A stretch of 64,000 nt of DNA from NCBI GenBank assembly GCA_030737875.1, contig CM060909.1, positions 30,711,659-30,775,658 of the forward strand, given 5' to 3'. The position numbers and the translations under genes are program-made. Positions 51,193 to 62,454 of this stretch are shown here, one piece after another. The stretch comes from Allium sativum (Eukaryota; Streptophyta; Magnoliopsida; Asparagales; Amaryllidaceae). Each line of letters opens with the position of its first letter. Position 1 is the first letter of the stretch. Below the pieces are notes generated by a model that searched no databases, was not told the origin of the DNA, and was given only the letters and a program-made list of their open reading frames with translations.

Positions 51193-54100
51193 ATGAGCCG
51201 AGATACTAGAGGTGCCGGTAGGGGAGCCAATAATGGGAATGCTGCTGACATGAGGACGATGTTTACTGACCTCATGAGAGAGATGCTTAGAGATGTGCAG
51301 AGGGCAGCTCCCAATGGTGGAAATGGTGGTGGTCCAATAGTGCAGGCGCCAAGAGTCGACTTCGCCAAGCTGAATAAGGATTATACTAGTCTTGGTGGGA
51401 AGCCGTTCCACGGAACGGAGTCGGCTACGGATGTTCAGGATTGGGTGGATAGTTGCGAACGTATCTTCGAGGATTTGGGTATCGAGGATGCAATGAAGAG
51501 AAAGTTAGCATCCCGTCAGCTGCAAGGGCGGGCAATGAATTGGTGGAATGCTATAAAGGCAGCTACTCCCGAAGACCAGATTACTTAGGAGCAGTTTAAG
51601 GCTCGCTTTAGTGAGAAGTTCATTCCAGCTGCTCAGAAGTCAATGTTGTTTAAGAAGTTCTTGGAGCTCAAGCAGAATGGCAGAGCTGTCTCGGAGTATA
51701 TTGCTGAATTTGATATTTTGTCGAAGTACGGGTTATCTCTTATTGATATTGCCGAGAAAAAGAATGAGAAATTCATAACTGGTTTGGATCAGTACTTGGG
51801 GGAAAAACTTATTAACACATCGATGAGACGTTTGAATCGATTGTGGGGAAAGCGTTAAGGTCGGAAAGTCTCTACCCCAAGTCGAAGACTGAGGTTGCAT
51901 CCGCAGATGAGCCAAAGCCACAAGCTAGTGGTGGAGGCAAAGGTGGTTCCCAGAATAAAAGAAAGCAGAACCAGACTAAGGATGGCCAGAAGAAAAAGAA
52001 TAAGCAGGATGTGGAGTGCTTCAGCTGTGGTAAGAAGGGCCATTATGCTAGTAATTGTCGGGCCAAGCCAGCGGATAGGAAGTGCTTCAATTGTGGCCAA
52101 TTGGGACATCACAAGGACAAGTGTCCACAGCCCCCTAAGGAAAAGCAAATGGTGAAAGCCTACGCTCTTAATGCTATTCCTTCTTCGTCGAATGCCCCAA
52201 CAGCGGCGGAGAAGGGAAAGAATGTCGTCATTCAAGGTATGCTTTCGGTTTATGATGTTCCTGTTAGAGTTTTGTTTGATACCGGAGCTTCCAGTTCTTT
52301 CATATCTAGTGACCTGGTAGATAGGTTGGGATTGGAGCCCGAGATTGTCGATAGACCTTTAGTAGTGACGAACCCGATTGGTGGTTCAACTAGCCTTAGC
52401 ATGATTTGTCGTAATGTGGTCTTATCGAGTCATGGATGCATGCTTGTTTGTGATTGCTTTGTTTTGGGCTTTACTGGGTTTGGCATTATTTTGGGAGTAG
52501 ATTGGCTCCAAAGATACGGGGTGGTGGTAGACTGTGAGGGCTTGTTGGTGACAGCTAGAGCGGATGATGGGCGGAGGATAGTGTTTGGTGGTCTACCCAG
52601 TAAGGGGGTATTGGCTAGTTTTCTAAACTCCCTCGACATTCCGCATAGTGAGTTGTCAGGTTTGCCCGTGGTTGGCCAGTATCCGGATGTTTTCGAAGAA
52701 GTGACCGGACTTCCACCACACCGAGAGATTGAGTTTCGTATTGATTTGGTAAAGGATGCCAGACCTATAGTGATGCCACTTCGTCGTATGGCACCAAGGG
52801 AGCAGCGAGAGCTCGAGGTGCAAGTCAGCGATCTTTTGAAGAAGGGATTTATCAGAAGGAGTGTTTCTGAATGGGGAGCACCAGTTGTGTTTGCTACCAA
52901 GGCGGATGGTTCCCTTCGTTTGTGTGTAGACTACCGCGAGTTGAATAAAGTGACGAGGAAGAACAAGTATCCTCTACCGCGGATAGATGATTTGTTTGAT
53001 CAGTTGAGTGGCGCGAGAGTATTTTCTCAGTTGGATCTCGCGACAGGTTTTCATCAGCTTAGAGTGGAAGCTGAGAGTATAGAAAAAACGGCATTTCGAA
53101 CGCCGTCTGGATTTTATGAATGGTTGGTTATGCCATTTGGGCTGACTAATGCCCCGGCATATTTTGTGGATCTTATGAATAGGGTATTCAGAGATCAATT
53201 GAATAAGTTTGTCCTTGTGTTCGTTGATGATATTTTGGTCTATTCGAGGACAGAGGAAGAACACAAGGAACATTTAAGAGTAGCGATGGAGGTGTTGAGA
53301 AAACACCAATTGAAAGCAAAGTTTTCTAAGTGTCACTTCTGGAAGAGGGAAGTGAGGTTCTTGGGCCATGTTGTATCAGAGAGTGGTATTGCCGTGGACC
53401 CAGCAAAGGTGGCTACGGTACAAGATTGGCCTACGCCCAAGAATGCAACAGATGTAAGAAGTTTCTTGGGTTAGCGGGATATTATCGTAAGTTTATCCAA
53501 AGTTTCTCCAAGATAGCGGCACCATTGACCCAGTTGACCAAGAAGAATCAAGCTTTTGTCTGGGATGAAAGGTGCGAGAATGCATTCAAAAGTCTAAAGG
53601 ACAAGTTGACAAGCGCACCAGTGTTAGTCATTCCTAAGGGGGATGAAGAGATGACGGTATACACGGATGCCTGTGGTACCGGACTGGGTGCTGTATTGAT
53701 GCAAGGCGGTAGGGTTGTAGCTTATGCAAGTCGGCAATTGAAACCGCACGAGAGAAGATACCCTACCCATGATTTAGAATTGGCAGCGATCGTGTTCGCG
53801 TTAAAGATGTGGAGACACTATCTCTTGGGAGAAAGATTTGAGCTGTTTACGGATCATAAGTCGTTAAAGTACCTCTTCTCTCAGAAAGATTTGAATCTCC
53901 GTCAGCAGAGATGGTTAGAGTTCTTAGCTTCCTATGATTTTGACATCGCATACACACCAGGAAAGGGTAATGCGGTGGCTGATGCATTGAGTAGAAGACA
54001 TGCCAGCTTAGGGGCTATGTTCCTTGAATGGAAGCAACTGGAGTTTATCGCGGGGTTTGATTTCAGACCAAAGTGCGAATTGGATCCAGAAATGTTAGCA

Positions 54101-55567
54101 AGATTGACGATCAGACCTACTTTGATTGAGCGGATCGGCTCTAGTCAGAGGGACGATCCTAACCTATTGGAAATCATCTCCAAGTTAGAGATAGGTATCG
54201 ATGAGGAGGTGAGCAAGTATGGGCTTGATCAAGATAGATGGCTTAGAAAGAATGGAAAGCTCGTTGTACCCAATGTCAATGGACTGAGAGATGAAGTGCT
54301 TAGAGAATGTCATCACTCAAAACTGACTATACACCCCGGTGGTAACAAGATGTATCGAGATATGAAGCAGACTTACTACTGGGAAGGAATGAAAAGAGAC
54401 GTTGGGAAGTTTATATCCAAATGCATGAATTGCCAGCTAGTTAAAGCCGAGCAAAAGAAGCCTAGTGGTTTGTTACAGCCCTTAGAAATTCCCGAATGGA
54501 AATGGGAACAAGTCTCGATGGATTTCATCGATGGTTTACCAAGAACTAGATCGGGATATGACAGCATTTGGGTAATTGTAGATCGACTGACTAAAAGTGC
54601 AAGGTTTATACCAATCAAATCGACCAGAACGGCAGCTAAGTTAGCAGAATTGTATATGAAGTGGGTAGTGAGATTTCATGGAGTACCTAAAAGCATTGTG
54701 AGCGACCGAGACCCGTTGTTCACTAGTGGGTTTTGGAAGAGCTTGCAAGAGGCGCTAGGGTCAGAGTTACATCTCAGTACCGCATATCATCCTCAGACTG
54801 ACGGTCAGACGGAAAGGGTGAATCGTATTTTGGAAGATCTCTTGAGAGCATGTATATTGGATTTTGGTGGATCATGGGATGACCATTTGCATCTAGTAGA
54901 GTTTGCATATAATAATAGTTACCAATCCAGTATCGGTATGGCTCCGTTTGAAGCTTTGTACGGAAGGCCATGCAACTCACCATCATGTTGGACAGAGACT
55001 GGCGAGAAGTTTGTGCTTGGACCAGAGGTGGTGAGAGAAACGTCGGATAAGATTAAGATCATTCAACAACGAATGAAGGCTGCCCAGGATAGGCAGAAGA
55101 GTTATGCTGATAAGAGGAGAAGAGACTTAAAATTCTCCGTCGGCGACTTGGTGTTTGTCAAGATTTCTCCGTTGAAGAGCGTAATACGATTTGGCAGGAG
55201 AGGCAAGTTGGCACCAAGATTCATTGGCCCATTCCCTGTCCTCGAACTAGTCGGGAATTTGGCATATAGAATTGACTTACCAGAGAAGATGGCAGGGGTT
55301 CATAACGTATTTCATGTCTCCCAACTAAGGAAGTTCGTTCACGACTCAGATATAACTATTTCACCTGATCAGTTAGAGGACTTCGAAGTAGAACCCGAGG
55401 CGGTTGGGAACCGCAAGCCGGCCCGTATTGTCAAGCACGACATGAAGCAACTTCGAAGGAAGGCGGTGAAACTAGTCAAGGTTCAGTGGGGCGAGGACGA
55501 GAATGATTGTACTTGGGAGACAGAGGAGAACATTAGGAAGACTTATCCGGAACTCTTTGCCTGGTAA
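51193..55567 (+). pseudogene. Gag-Pol polyprotein of element I, three lesions
   Basis: The frame starts at the ATG at 51193 (MSRDTRGAGRG). Gag is interrupted by TAG at 51586-51588, probably a Trp codon mutated by G to A. A one-base loss near 51815 shifts the frame before the linker, and another near 53471 shifts it within pol just after the reverse transcriptase (VRSFLG). Otherwise domains are complete: two CCHC knuckles (52018-52059 and 52083-52124), protease LFDTGASSS (near 52274), RT with FVDD (near 53220), RNase H with YTDACG (near 53661), integrase with D, D and E near 54520, 54705 and 54810, a GPF motif, and an intact C-terminal chromodomain with VKVQW and CTWETEE ending at TAA 55565-55567. 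The domain order is that of plant chromoviruses. It cannot make an active polyprotein as it stands. Confidence 0.9.
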
Positions 55568-55705
55568 GATTTTGACTTCGATTTAGTTTTCCGCATGCTA
55601 GGATAGGCTTGTTCGCTTGTTTTACATGATTGATTGTTCTATATGGTTGTTAGGCATGCGGGATCCTTTGTTTTGGGTTAAGGAATTTCGGGGGCGAAAT
55701 TTCTT

Positions 55706-55718
55706 AAGGGGGGAAGAG
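55706..55718 (+). other. Polypurine tract of element I
   Basis: AAGGGGGGAAGAG lies directly before the 3' LTR start. Confidence 0.88.
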
Positions 55719-58287
55719 TGTAACGACCCGCGTTCTACGCATCATAGAATCGTAGAATATTTATTTCTGTCACATACGAAGTCGTATGATCATGTAACTT
55801 TGGGAGACGACTATTGGGGTCATTTCCCATGTTCATGATTTTTCCCAATTTTTAAATGACCATTTTACCCCTAGTTGGCACTGTTTTGGCCATAACTTTT
55901 GACTGGAAAGGAATTTTGACTTGAAATCACTTCCATTGGCTCCGGATGATGGTTTCTCTTTCCGTAGAGTGGTCACATTAGCCAAACGGACTCACCGTTT
56001 GGGAGATATGGCTGAAACAAGTTTCAGATGGTTAAAAACAGCTTAATTGGGCTTAACCGGGTGATTAGCAGCTAGGCCCAAGGGGAATTTCGGGTTTAGA
56101 GGTTTAGGAGGTCTGATTGGGGTTAGGTTATCACTTTCATTTCAGTTTTGAGCCGCCACAAACCTCCTTGAGACCTTAGTAATGGCTTCCTATATCTAAA
56201 ACACCCCAAATCACTCTCTAATTGAAGATTAGGCTTAGCAACACCAAATTAAGGAGAAAAAGCACCAAAGCAAGGTTGGAGCCGCTGTTAGACATCAGTA
56301 TTCGCCCCAAATCAGAGGAGTTTCAGTTCTGAGAATTTCATTTGTGGCCAAGGTGAGTGATAGCATCATTTTGACACTAATTACGGTTAATTAAGGGTAA
56401 TTAGTGAAGATTAGCGAATTTATACGTAAATAAATTCTGGAAAAATTCTTAAAATTCTAAAATAATGTTTTAAGGCTCTGTTAGAAATTTGGGTTAATTT
56501 CGATGTGTTTTGCTAATCGTATGCTTAAACATGATTAAGAGGGATTATAGGCAAATGTGAGGTTTTAGCCACTTTTGATCCATTTTGGTTCATTTGAATT
56601 GTTGTTTGCTGTTTGTGGTTGCTATTATATGTTGCTATGACTCTATGGTATGTTTCATGATTGATTAGAATAGTTAAATTGCTCGAAAACGTCTTTGAAT
56701 GGCGTAGAAAGCTCGCTGGAAAGTTGTAGAAGTGTGCAGGTTCCGAACCGGTTCGGATCGGAGAAAAGGGGTCGGATCGGACTAGGGAACTGACCAAGGG
56801 AATCCGAACTGGATGGGGACTTGCCACTGGAAGAAGTTTGGCAGGAAGGAAGGCCATTGCTTAGAGTTGGAGTTGGAGCAGATCGGATCGGAGTAGGCTA
56901 GGAAGCGGAGCGGATCGGACTGAAGTAAAGCGAAGTGATCGGATCGGAGTAGAAGAAACGAGGGAGTTGATCGAAGAAGGAGCATGAGCTGGAAGGAGGA
57001 TAGCAACCCGACCCGACCCGGAGTGAAGAAACCCGAACCGAACAGACGAGGGCAATGGTTGCCGAACCGAACTGAAGGGGGAGAATCACTGAACCGACCC
57101 GACCCGGAGGGAGACACCGACCCGACCCGAAGTGGACTACCGACCCGACCCGACGATGGTGATGACTACCGAACCGAACAGGACTCTAGGATTGTAATGT
57201 GCGACAACTCTTCTGAAGACCCACTCCAATTCAACCAAACCCGAGATGCAAAGGAAGTCCAAATGAGAAGTTAGAGCTTAAGATTCAGATGGGAATCAAC
57301 GAGTTCACTTCATGATTGGGCTTTGCTGCGGGGCGCGTGCTAAGGAGTTATCGACACCTATAGCTTTGGACCACTATGGTAGGAGGTACGAAGGCGGATT
57401 CAGGGCCATTATGGCATTGGTAGAACAAAGGGCTACGACCAATGAAGTGGGTCATTGAAATGTTTGGTCATGACTCCAAGTGTTTGGCTTGGTCATAGCA
57501 GGGTTTCTACAAGTCGGGATTCGTCGTTGCCTCAGTTTGTCTAGTGTTTCAAAGTGGTAGATGCCGTATGCTTTACGCACTGAGTGAGAGATGCGAGGAT
57601 GGTTGCTATGGATGATTTGTTTGCTATCGTTGTGACATGCACACCCCACCCCCATATTCTTACACTAATTATTATGGCACCTTGGAGTATTGTACGGTAT
57701 GTGGTACTAACTCTTTGGTTGCAGGTCCAGGTTCAGGTATGGCTTAGTATACCTGTTATTATTCTGTTTAGATGCTTATCGCTCATACCAGGCTTTATGT
57801 CTGACCCAGAGTTTTATGTCTCTTCTTATTACTCTGGGTGCTCACACGAGCAGACTAGAGACAGGTTAGCTGGTGATGCACGGGTAGATGATCCGGAGAC
57901 GAGCAGGAGGCTTCCACGTACTATATACATAATATTCTCCCTGTGTTGTTGAAGATCACTGCTTGGGCATTGTTGGTGTATCTTCTATTTTAGCCTTCTT
58001 TTGTTTAGAGACAGTAAATTTGGAAAGTTGTAATAAGCTGTATTTGGATTTCCGCTGCTTTGATGTTGACATTGATTATTAGTTATCAGCTTATGCACTG
58101 TCTCGCCTGTTTTATGTCAAGTATGTTATTATTATATTTTATCCCATGCGCTGTGAGACATTCTACAGGTTCTTTGACTAGTTCATTCCCTTCTTTCCTT
58201 TCTTCTGACGACCGTCTTGTGCTAGTCGGGCATGTGTACAGCGCACTCTTGGAGGAAATGCAGACGGGTGCGAGGCGGGCCGTCACA
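55719..58287 (+). mobile_element. 3' LTR of element I
   Basis: It has the same length and termini as the 5' LTR. It is followed by the duplication TGGAG and then by interrupted leader sequence of J. Confidence 0.93.
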
Positions 58288-58292
58288 TGGAG

Positions 58293-59013
58293 TTTGGTAA
58301 GATGATGTATTGCGAAGTAGATGATGGTACTGTCTGTAATTTGGAAAGTGGCCCCGATGGTGATGGTTTATGGCTTGGACGGACGTGAGTATGGTGTTGG
58401 TATGTTTGGGAAGAACTGGGATGGAAGTGGGGTATGAAGTAAAGTGATCGGTGGTGAAAGGTGGATGCGGGGTTGGATTTTTAGAGGTTCTGTGGACAGA
58501 AAACAGAGAGGAAAATTTGTATTTCTCTTTTTTTTTTTGTAAAAGAAGAAAGAAACGAAATTGTAAGATGCAAAGAAATCAAGGAGAGAAAAGAAAAACA
58601 ATTTGATAAGAGGCAAGAAATACAGGAAAAGTGGCAAGTTTTTTTTTCCTTGTTTCGTTTGTGATAGTATCAATGGAATTGATATACCAATTCACCGATC
58701 AAGATTTTCTTTCATAAATACAAGAAAATAAAAGGAAAAAAATAAAATAAAAACTGGAATTGTAAAAGGAATTTTTTTTTCTTTTTGTAAACTTGGAAAA
58801 GAAGAAAGGAAAGATGTTGGAAAAAGGAAAGATATAAAAGCAAAAGTTGGAACTTTTTTTTTTTTTTGGATTGTAGTATTAATCAATAATACCAAATCAT
58901 CCAAACAAGGATTTTTTTTTAAATAAAAACAAGAAAACAAAAATAACACGAATCAGAAATTAAATAAATAATAAAATTTAATTATTGCCTCACCGGCAAC
59001 GACGCCAAAAACT
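58293..59013 (-). other. 5' leader of element J, distal part
   Basis: This is the continuation of the J leader beyond element I. It is purine-rich on the plus strand with A and T runs and has no convincing gene. The PBS is at its right end. Confidence 0.6.
58992..59007 (-). other. tRNA-Asp-like primer binding site of element J
   Basis: The minus strand reads TGGCGTCGTTGCCGGT, near the TGGCGCCGTTGCCGG site typical of Athila-like elements. It sits six bases from the LTR, within the common AAGTTTTTGGCG context. Confidence 0.75.
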
Positions 59014-60000
59014 TGATCGACGCTAGTCTATGAATCAGAAAAGCGCGACATTTAAATTAAATTCTGCAAGCATACATGTGTGTAGCATACAGGTCGAACA
59101 CAGGGAGGTGAATTAAATCAAATTATTTATTTAATCTCTTGGGCGAGTTAGACAATACTTTGGAGGTTGATTTTGAAAATAAAACAAAACAAAATTAAAA
59201 CTGTAATTTGATTCAGAACAGATCTAACTGAACCGACGATCAAATCACAATTTCAATGGAAAAGCAATGAAACTATGAATCAGATTCAAATCTAATCAAA
59301 TCCAATTTAACCTATGAACGCGATTAAAATACAGAAAATAAAAGTGCAGAATATAAATAACAACAGGAAATAAAATTAGGATTACCACTGCAGACGGTCA
59401 ATCACTAATGAAAAGAAATGCAAAATACAAATAGTGTTCTACCGAATCTAATCGTGTAGACAACACTAATTGCTAAGAAATAGAAAATTGCATAAAATAA
59501 AAAGAAAACTGAGTTTTATTAATGAAGAAGAGAATAGAATGAGATATATGATAGGATGGTGGCTACAATGTTATTACAAGGGTATATATAGGGTAGATAG
59601 CCAAACCCTAACCCTAACCCTAATGATAACCGGGCCTGGTCATTACATCACTAATTAGTTTACAATGAGAAACATAAATGGGCCTTAGATAAATAAAGCA
59701 AATTTGGGCCTTTGCTCTTTTCCTCTTGCTTCCTTGACACTTCTTCATTGATTTGTGATGTGCAAAGCCTTTTTATCAATCCTTTTCTTGTCCAACAGCA
59801 ACTAGATGTGAGATCTTCATCTACAATTCTTCAAGATGTAAATATATATCAATTTCATCTCTATTTCTCTACTTTTCTGGTTGCATGCGGGCTAGGTTGG
59901 AATATCTGTAAAAGTAACAAAACAATACCCAAGTAATATTTATTTATATACAAAAGATAAGATATAAGAGCATAAAAATAACACATTTCTATGTCAATCA
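59014..60000 (-). mobile_element. 5' LTR of element J
   Basis: 987 bp, colinear with 27411-28405, followed by the duplication GCGGC. Confidence 0.9.
59583..59623 (-). promoter_or_regulatory. TATA box and telomere-like motif in the J LTR
   Basis: TATATATA (59583-59590) lies just downstream, on the minus strand, of three tandem TTAGGG units (59603-59623). Telo-box motifs near TATA boxes are known from plant promoters; use in J is inferred. The same pair is in the other LTR. Confidence 0.5.
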
Positions 60001-60005
60001 GCGGC

Positions 60006-62454
60006 CAATAAAAAATCTGAGGTGCCTCAAAATCCATCAACCACATAAGTAAAATGCCGGTCTGTGTTAAACCCAAACCCCACTTCTAGCTGGAAAGAAA
60101 CGTGTGCACTCCCTGAGTTCCCTTGCTCCGTTTTTGACTCTACCGGGGTGTGAAGCTCGCGAGGCAACGAAATACACAAAGCTATGCCTAAATAGGCTAT
60201 GCTTTGATCATCATCCACAATGCTCTGCTTTTCAACAAAAGCCTTGATCAATTGCATCTTGGCATGCCACATTGACAGTCCACACCATGCGATCGATAAC
60301 TACTAATATATAACCTCTGAGCTCATGCGTCTCAGAGAAGGGTGTTAAGCAAGAGAATAAATTCTCCGCCACCAACAGATATATATTAAATAGAAACCAA
60401 TTTACATGGAATGAAATCCAATGTTAGACACACATCCATTTACAAGTCCGTTCTGGGTCTGAACGAAACCGGAGACACCTTATACCTCGCATATCCGAAC
60501 GATCAACAATACGTCCGGACAACTACCACTGGAACCTTTTCAAGGTAGCAACTCCAATCAAAGGTATCAGTAGTCCTCATCCATTCGATGTGAAGATCGT
60601 CGGTCTTCAACCACCGTCTTCATCTTCAAATTTTAATCGTCGTAGTAATTATTCAGAATGGGTTAAACCCGGTCATTCTGAATAACTCGCGTATTTTTAT
60701 AATTAAAAACCAAGTGTTAAAAGGATAAATCCAACGCCTCTTTCCAATTCAGAATATTCTTTAAATAAAATATTCATATTATTAGGGAAAGGTTCCCATT
60801 ACTTCTATCAAAGATAAAATCTTTTAAATTTATTCTTAAATCTTATTTTCGTAGATTTGTTAAAATTCCAATTCAGTTTTAATATCAAAAATCACTACTT
60901 TACAATTATTCCAATTTATGGAATAAATCTTATTTTTAACTGGGTTAAAGAATCAATGTCATTTAAAAACATTATTCACGATAAACCCGAAATCATTTTC
61001 CAATAAATAAATATAAATTGAAATACCAATAATCTTAGTCGAAAGATTTATTATTTATTTAAAAGAAATCCTTTGTTAAAAAAATATTCCTTATATAAAA
61101 GATATTCTGAATCAGAAAGCGAGTCAACCATTTACCATATAACTTTGGTTATCTGGATTTCATACATCGTATGTGAATGACAATAATAATAAATAATCAT
61201 CAAACCATCCACTCAACATCCAAAGTGAAGTTCTCAACTGTGTGAGCATTAAATGAAATAATAATGCTCATCGCAGCCTGTCAATCTATCGATTGACATA
61301 TGAATAAATATTAGGACTAGTGTATATCAATTATCATCCCAATACCCATGTGGGGTTTTCAGCCAACAACTGTACATATAAATAAATAATTGGTTAATTA
61401 ATTTAACCAATTTTAATACTATCAACATGTTGATAATGATAGACAAAAAATGATATTTTATTCCTAATGTCGAAATAAAATATATTTGACTCGCATAATT
61501 TCTAACATCTAATAGAATGTAATTTACTTATATGACATTATTGCGGATGAAAAATAAAAGATAATTTTCATTATACTTTCATTATACTTTATTTGTATGT
61601 AATTATTCTTAATTTGAACACATAAAAGGAATAATCCTAATTGTACATGTATTCAATGTATAACCCAACCGCTAAAAAATGTTTATTTAAATTGCATACA
61701 AATTCTAATGTATGCAATAACATATAATGATGTCACCTTACCACACTTATACATTCTAATGTAAATTTTGACCAATAATACGATTCTTATAATTGAATAT
61801 AAGTTCCAATGCAAGTTTGCAAATAAAAATGATTTTTATATTTGCATATAAATTCTATTTCAACAAAATGTATAAGAAGAGTGATACCTTCATTTGCCGA
61901 CAGTTCTATTTTATCAAAATACTATTTGTGTTTAATTCTTATTTGACAAAAATGTCCTTTTTGGTTTCAACCAATATAATTCGACAAAATGAATGTTTGA
62001 TTCAACTAATATAAATAGACAAAAGTGATTATTTTGTTTCAACCTTTTTAAAATGACAAAATTAAATAAATTTTGTCTCATTCTATTTAAATGATAAAAA
62101 TGTATCTTTTTGTATTGCAATAAAAGGACAAATAAACCTTCTCTATCTTTTTACACTTTTTATTGAAGCCAAGATGACACTAAAAATATACCTTCTTAAT
62201 TCTAATCTTTTTATTTTAATCTATGATGAAAATGAAATCATTTTATTTATTTTAACAAAGTTACAACTACAATGAATTCATTTTGTCGTAATCCTTTAAT
62301 TTACTCTAGTTTAAAAAGATGATATTTTTAATCCTGTTCTTTTATTTATATCTAAATTGTAATAAAAGTGTAACTTCTTAAACTATGCTTTTTATTTGCA
62401 TCTAAGATGCAAATAAAAGGTAATACTTAAATTTATGATTTATTTGCATCAAGG
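60006..62454 (-). mobile_element. Giant LTR F, second segment
   Basis: The LTR resumes with the block GAAAGAAACGTGTGCACTCC found in the other giant LTRs (for example 3567 in A), then the CTCTGAG/CTCAGAG hairpin (60313-60336). HP4 is at 60649-60685. From about 60700 it is AT-rich with no gene, including degenerate short repeats around 61900-62450. It ends where G begins, so F is also incomplete in the window. Confidence 0.75.
60649..60685 (-). promoter_or_regulatory. Conserved stem HP4 in LTR F
   Basis: TTATTCAGAATG (60649-60660) pairs perfectly with CATTCTGAATAA (60674-60685). Compared with H (TTATTTGAAA with TTTCAAATAA), three consecutive pairs differ on both sides of the stem. Confidence 0.65.

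Larger units (their letters stand above)
48410..58287 (+). mobile_element. Element I: complete Ty3/gypsy chromovirus with broken gag-pol
   Basis: Two 2,569-bp LTRs (48410-50978 and 55719-58287) flank PBS, gag-pol and PPT in plus-strand order. The target duplication is TGGAG (48405-48409 and 58288-58292). LTR termini form an imperfect inverted repeat (TGTAACGACCCG and CGGGCCGTCACA). The LTRs are equal in length and differ at about 15 sites by eye, nearly all transitions, so insertion was recent. It lies in the leader of J. Confidence 0.93.
27411..60000 (-). mobile_element. Element J: Athila-like non-autonomous LTR element with nested H and I
   Basis: Two LTRs of about 990 bp (27411-28405 and 59014-60000) start TGATCGACGC and end GTCAATCA on the plus strand. 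They are flanked by the exact duplication GCGGC (27406-27410 and 60001-60005). A tRNA-Asp-like PBS adjoins the right LTR and a polypurine tract the left LTR, so J is on the minus strand. Removing H (15.3 kb) and I (9.9 kb) leaves about 7.4 kb with one long ORF and no protease, reverse transcriptase or integrase. Confidence 0.85.

Noticed and set aside
53330..55567. A separate gene starting at 53330
   Set aside because: The frame simply continues pol of element I after a one-base loss near 53471.
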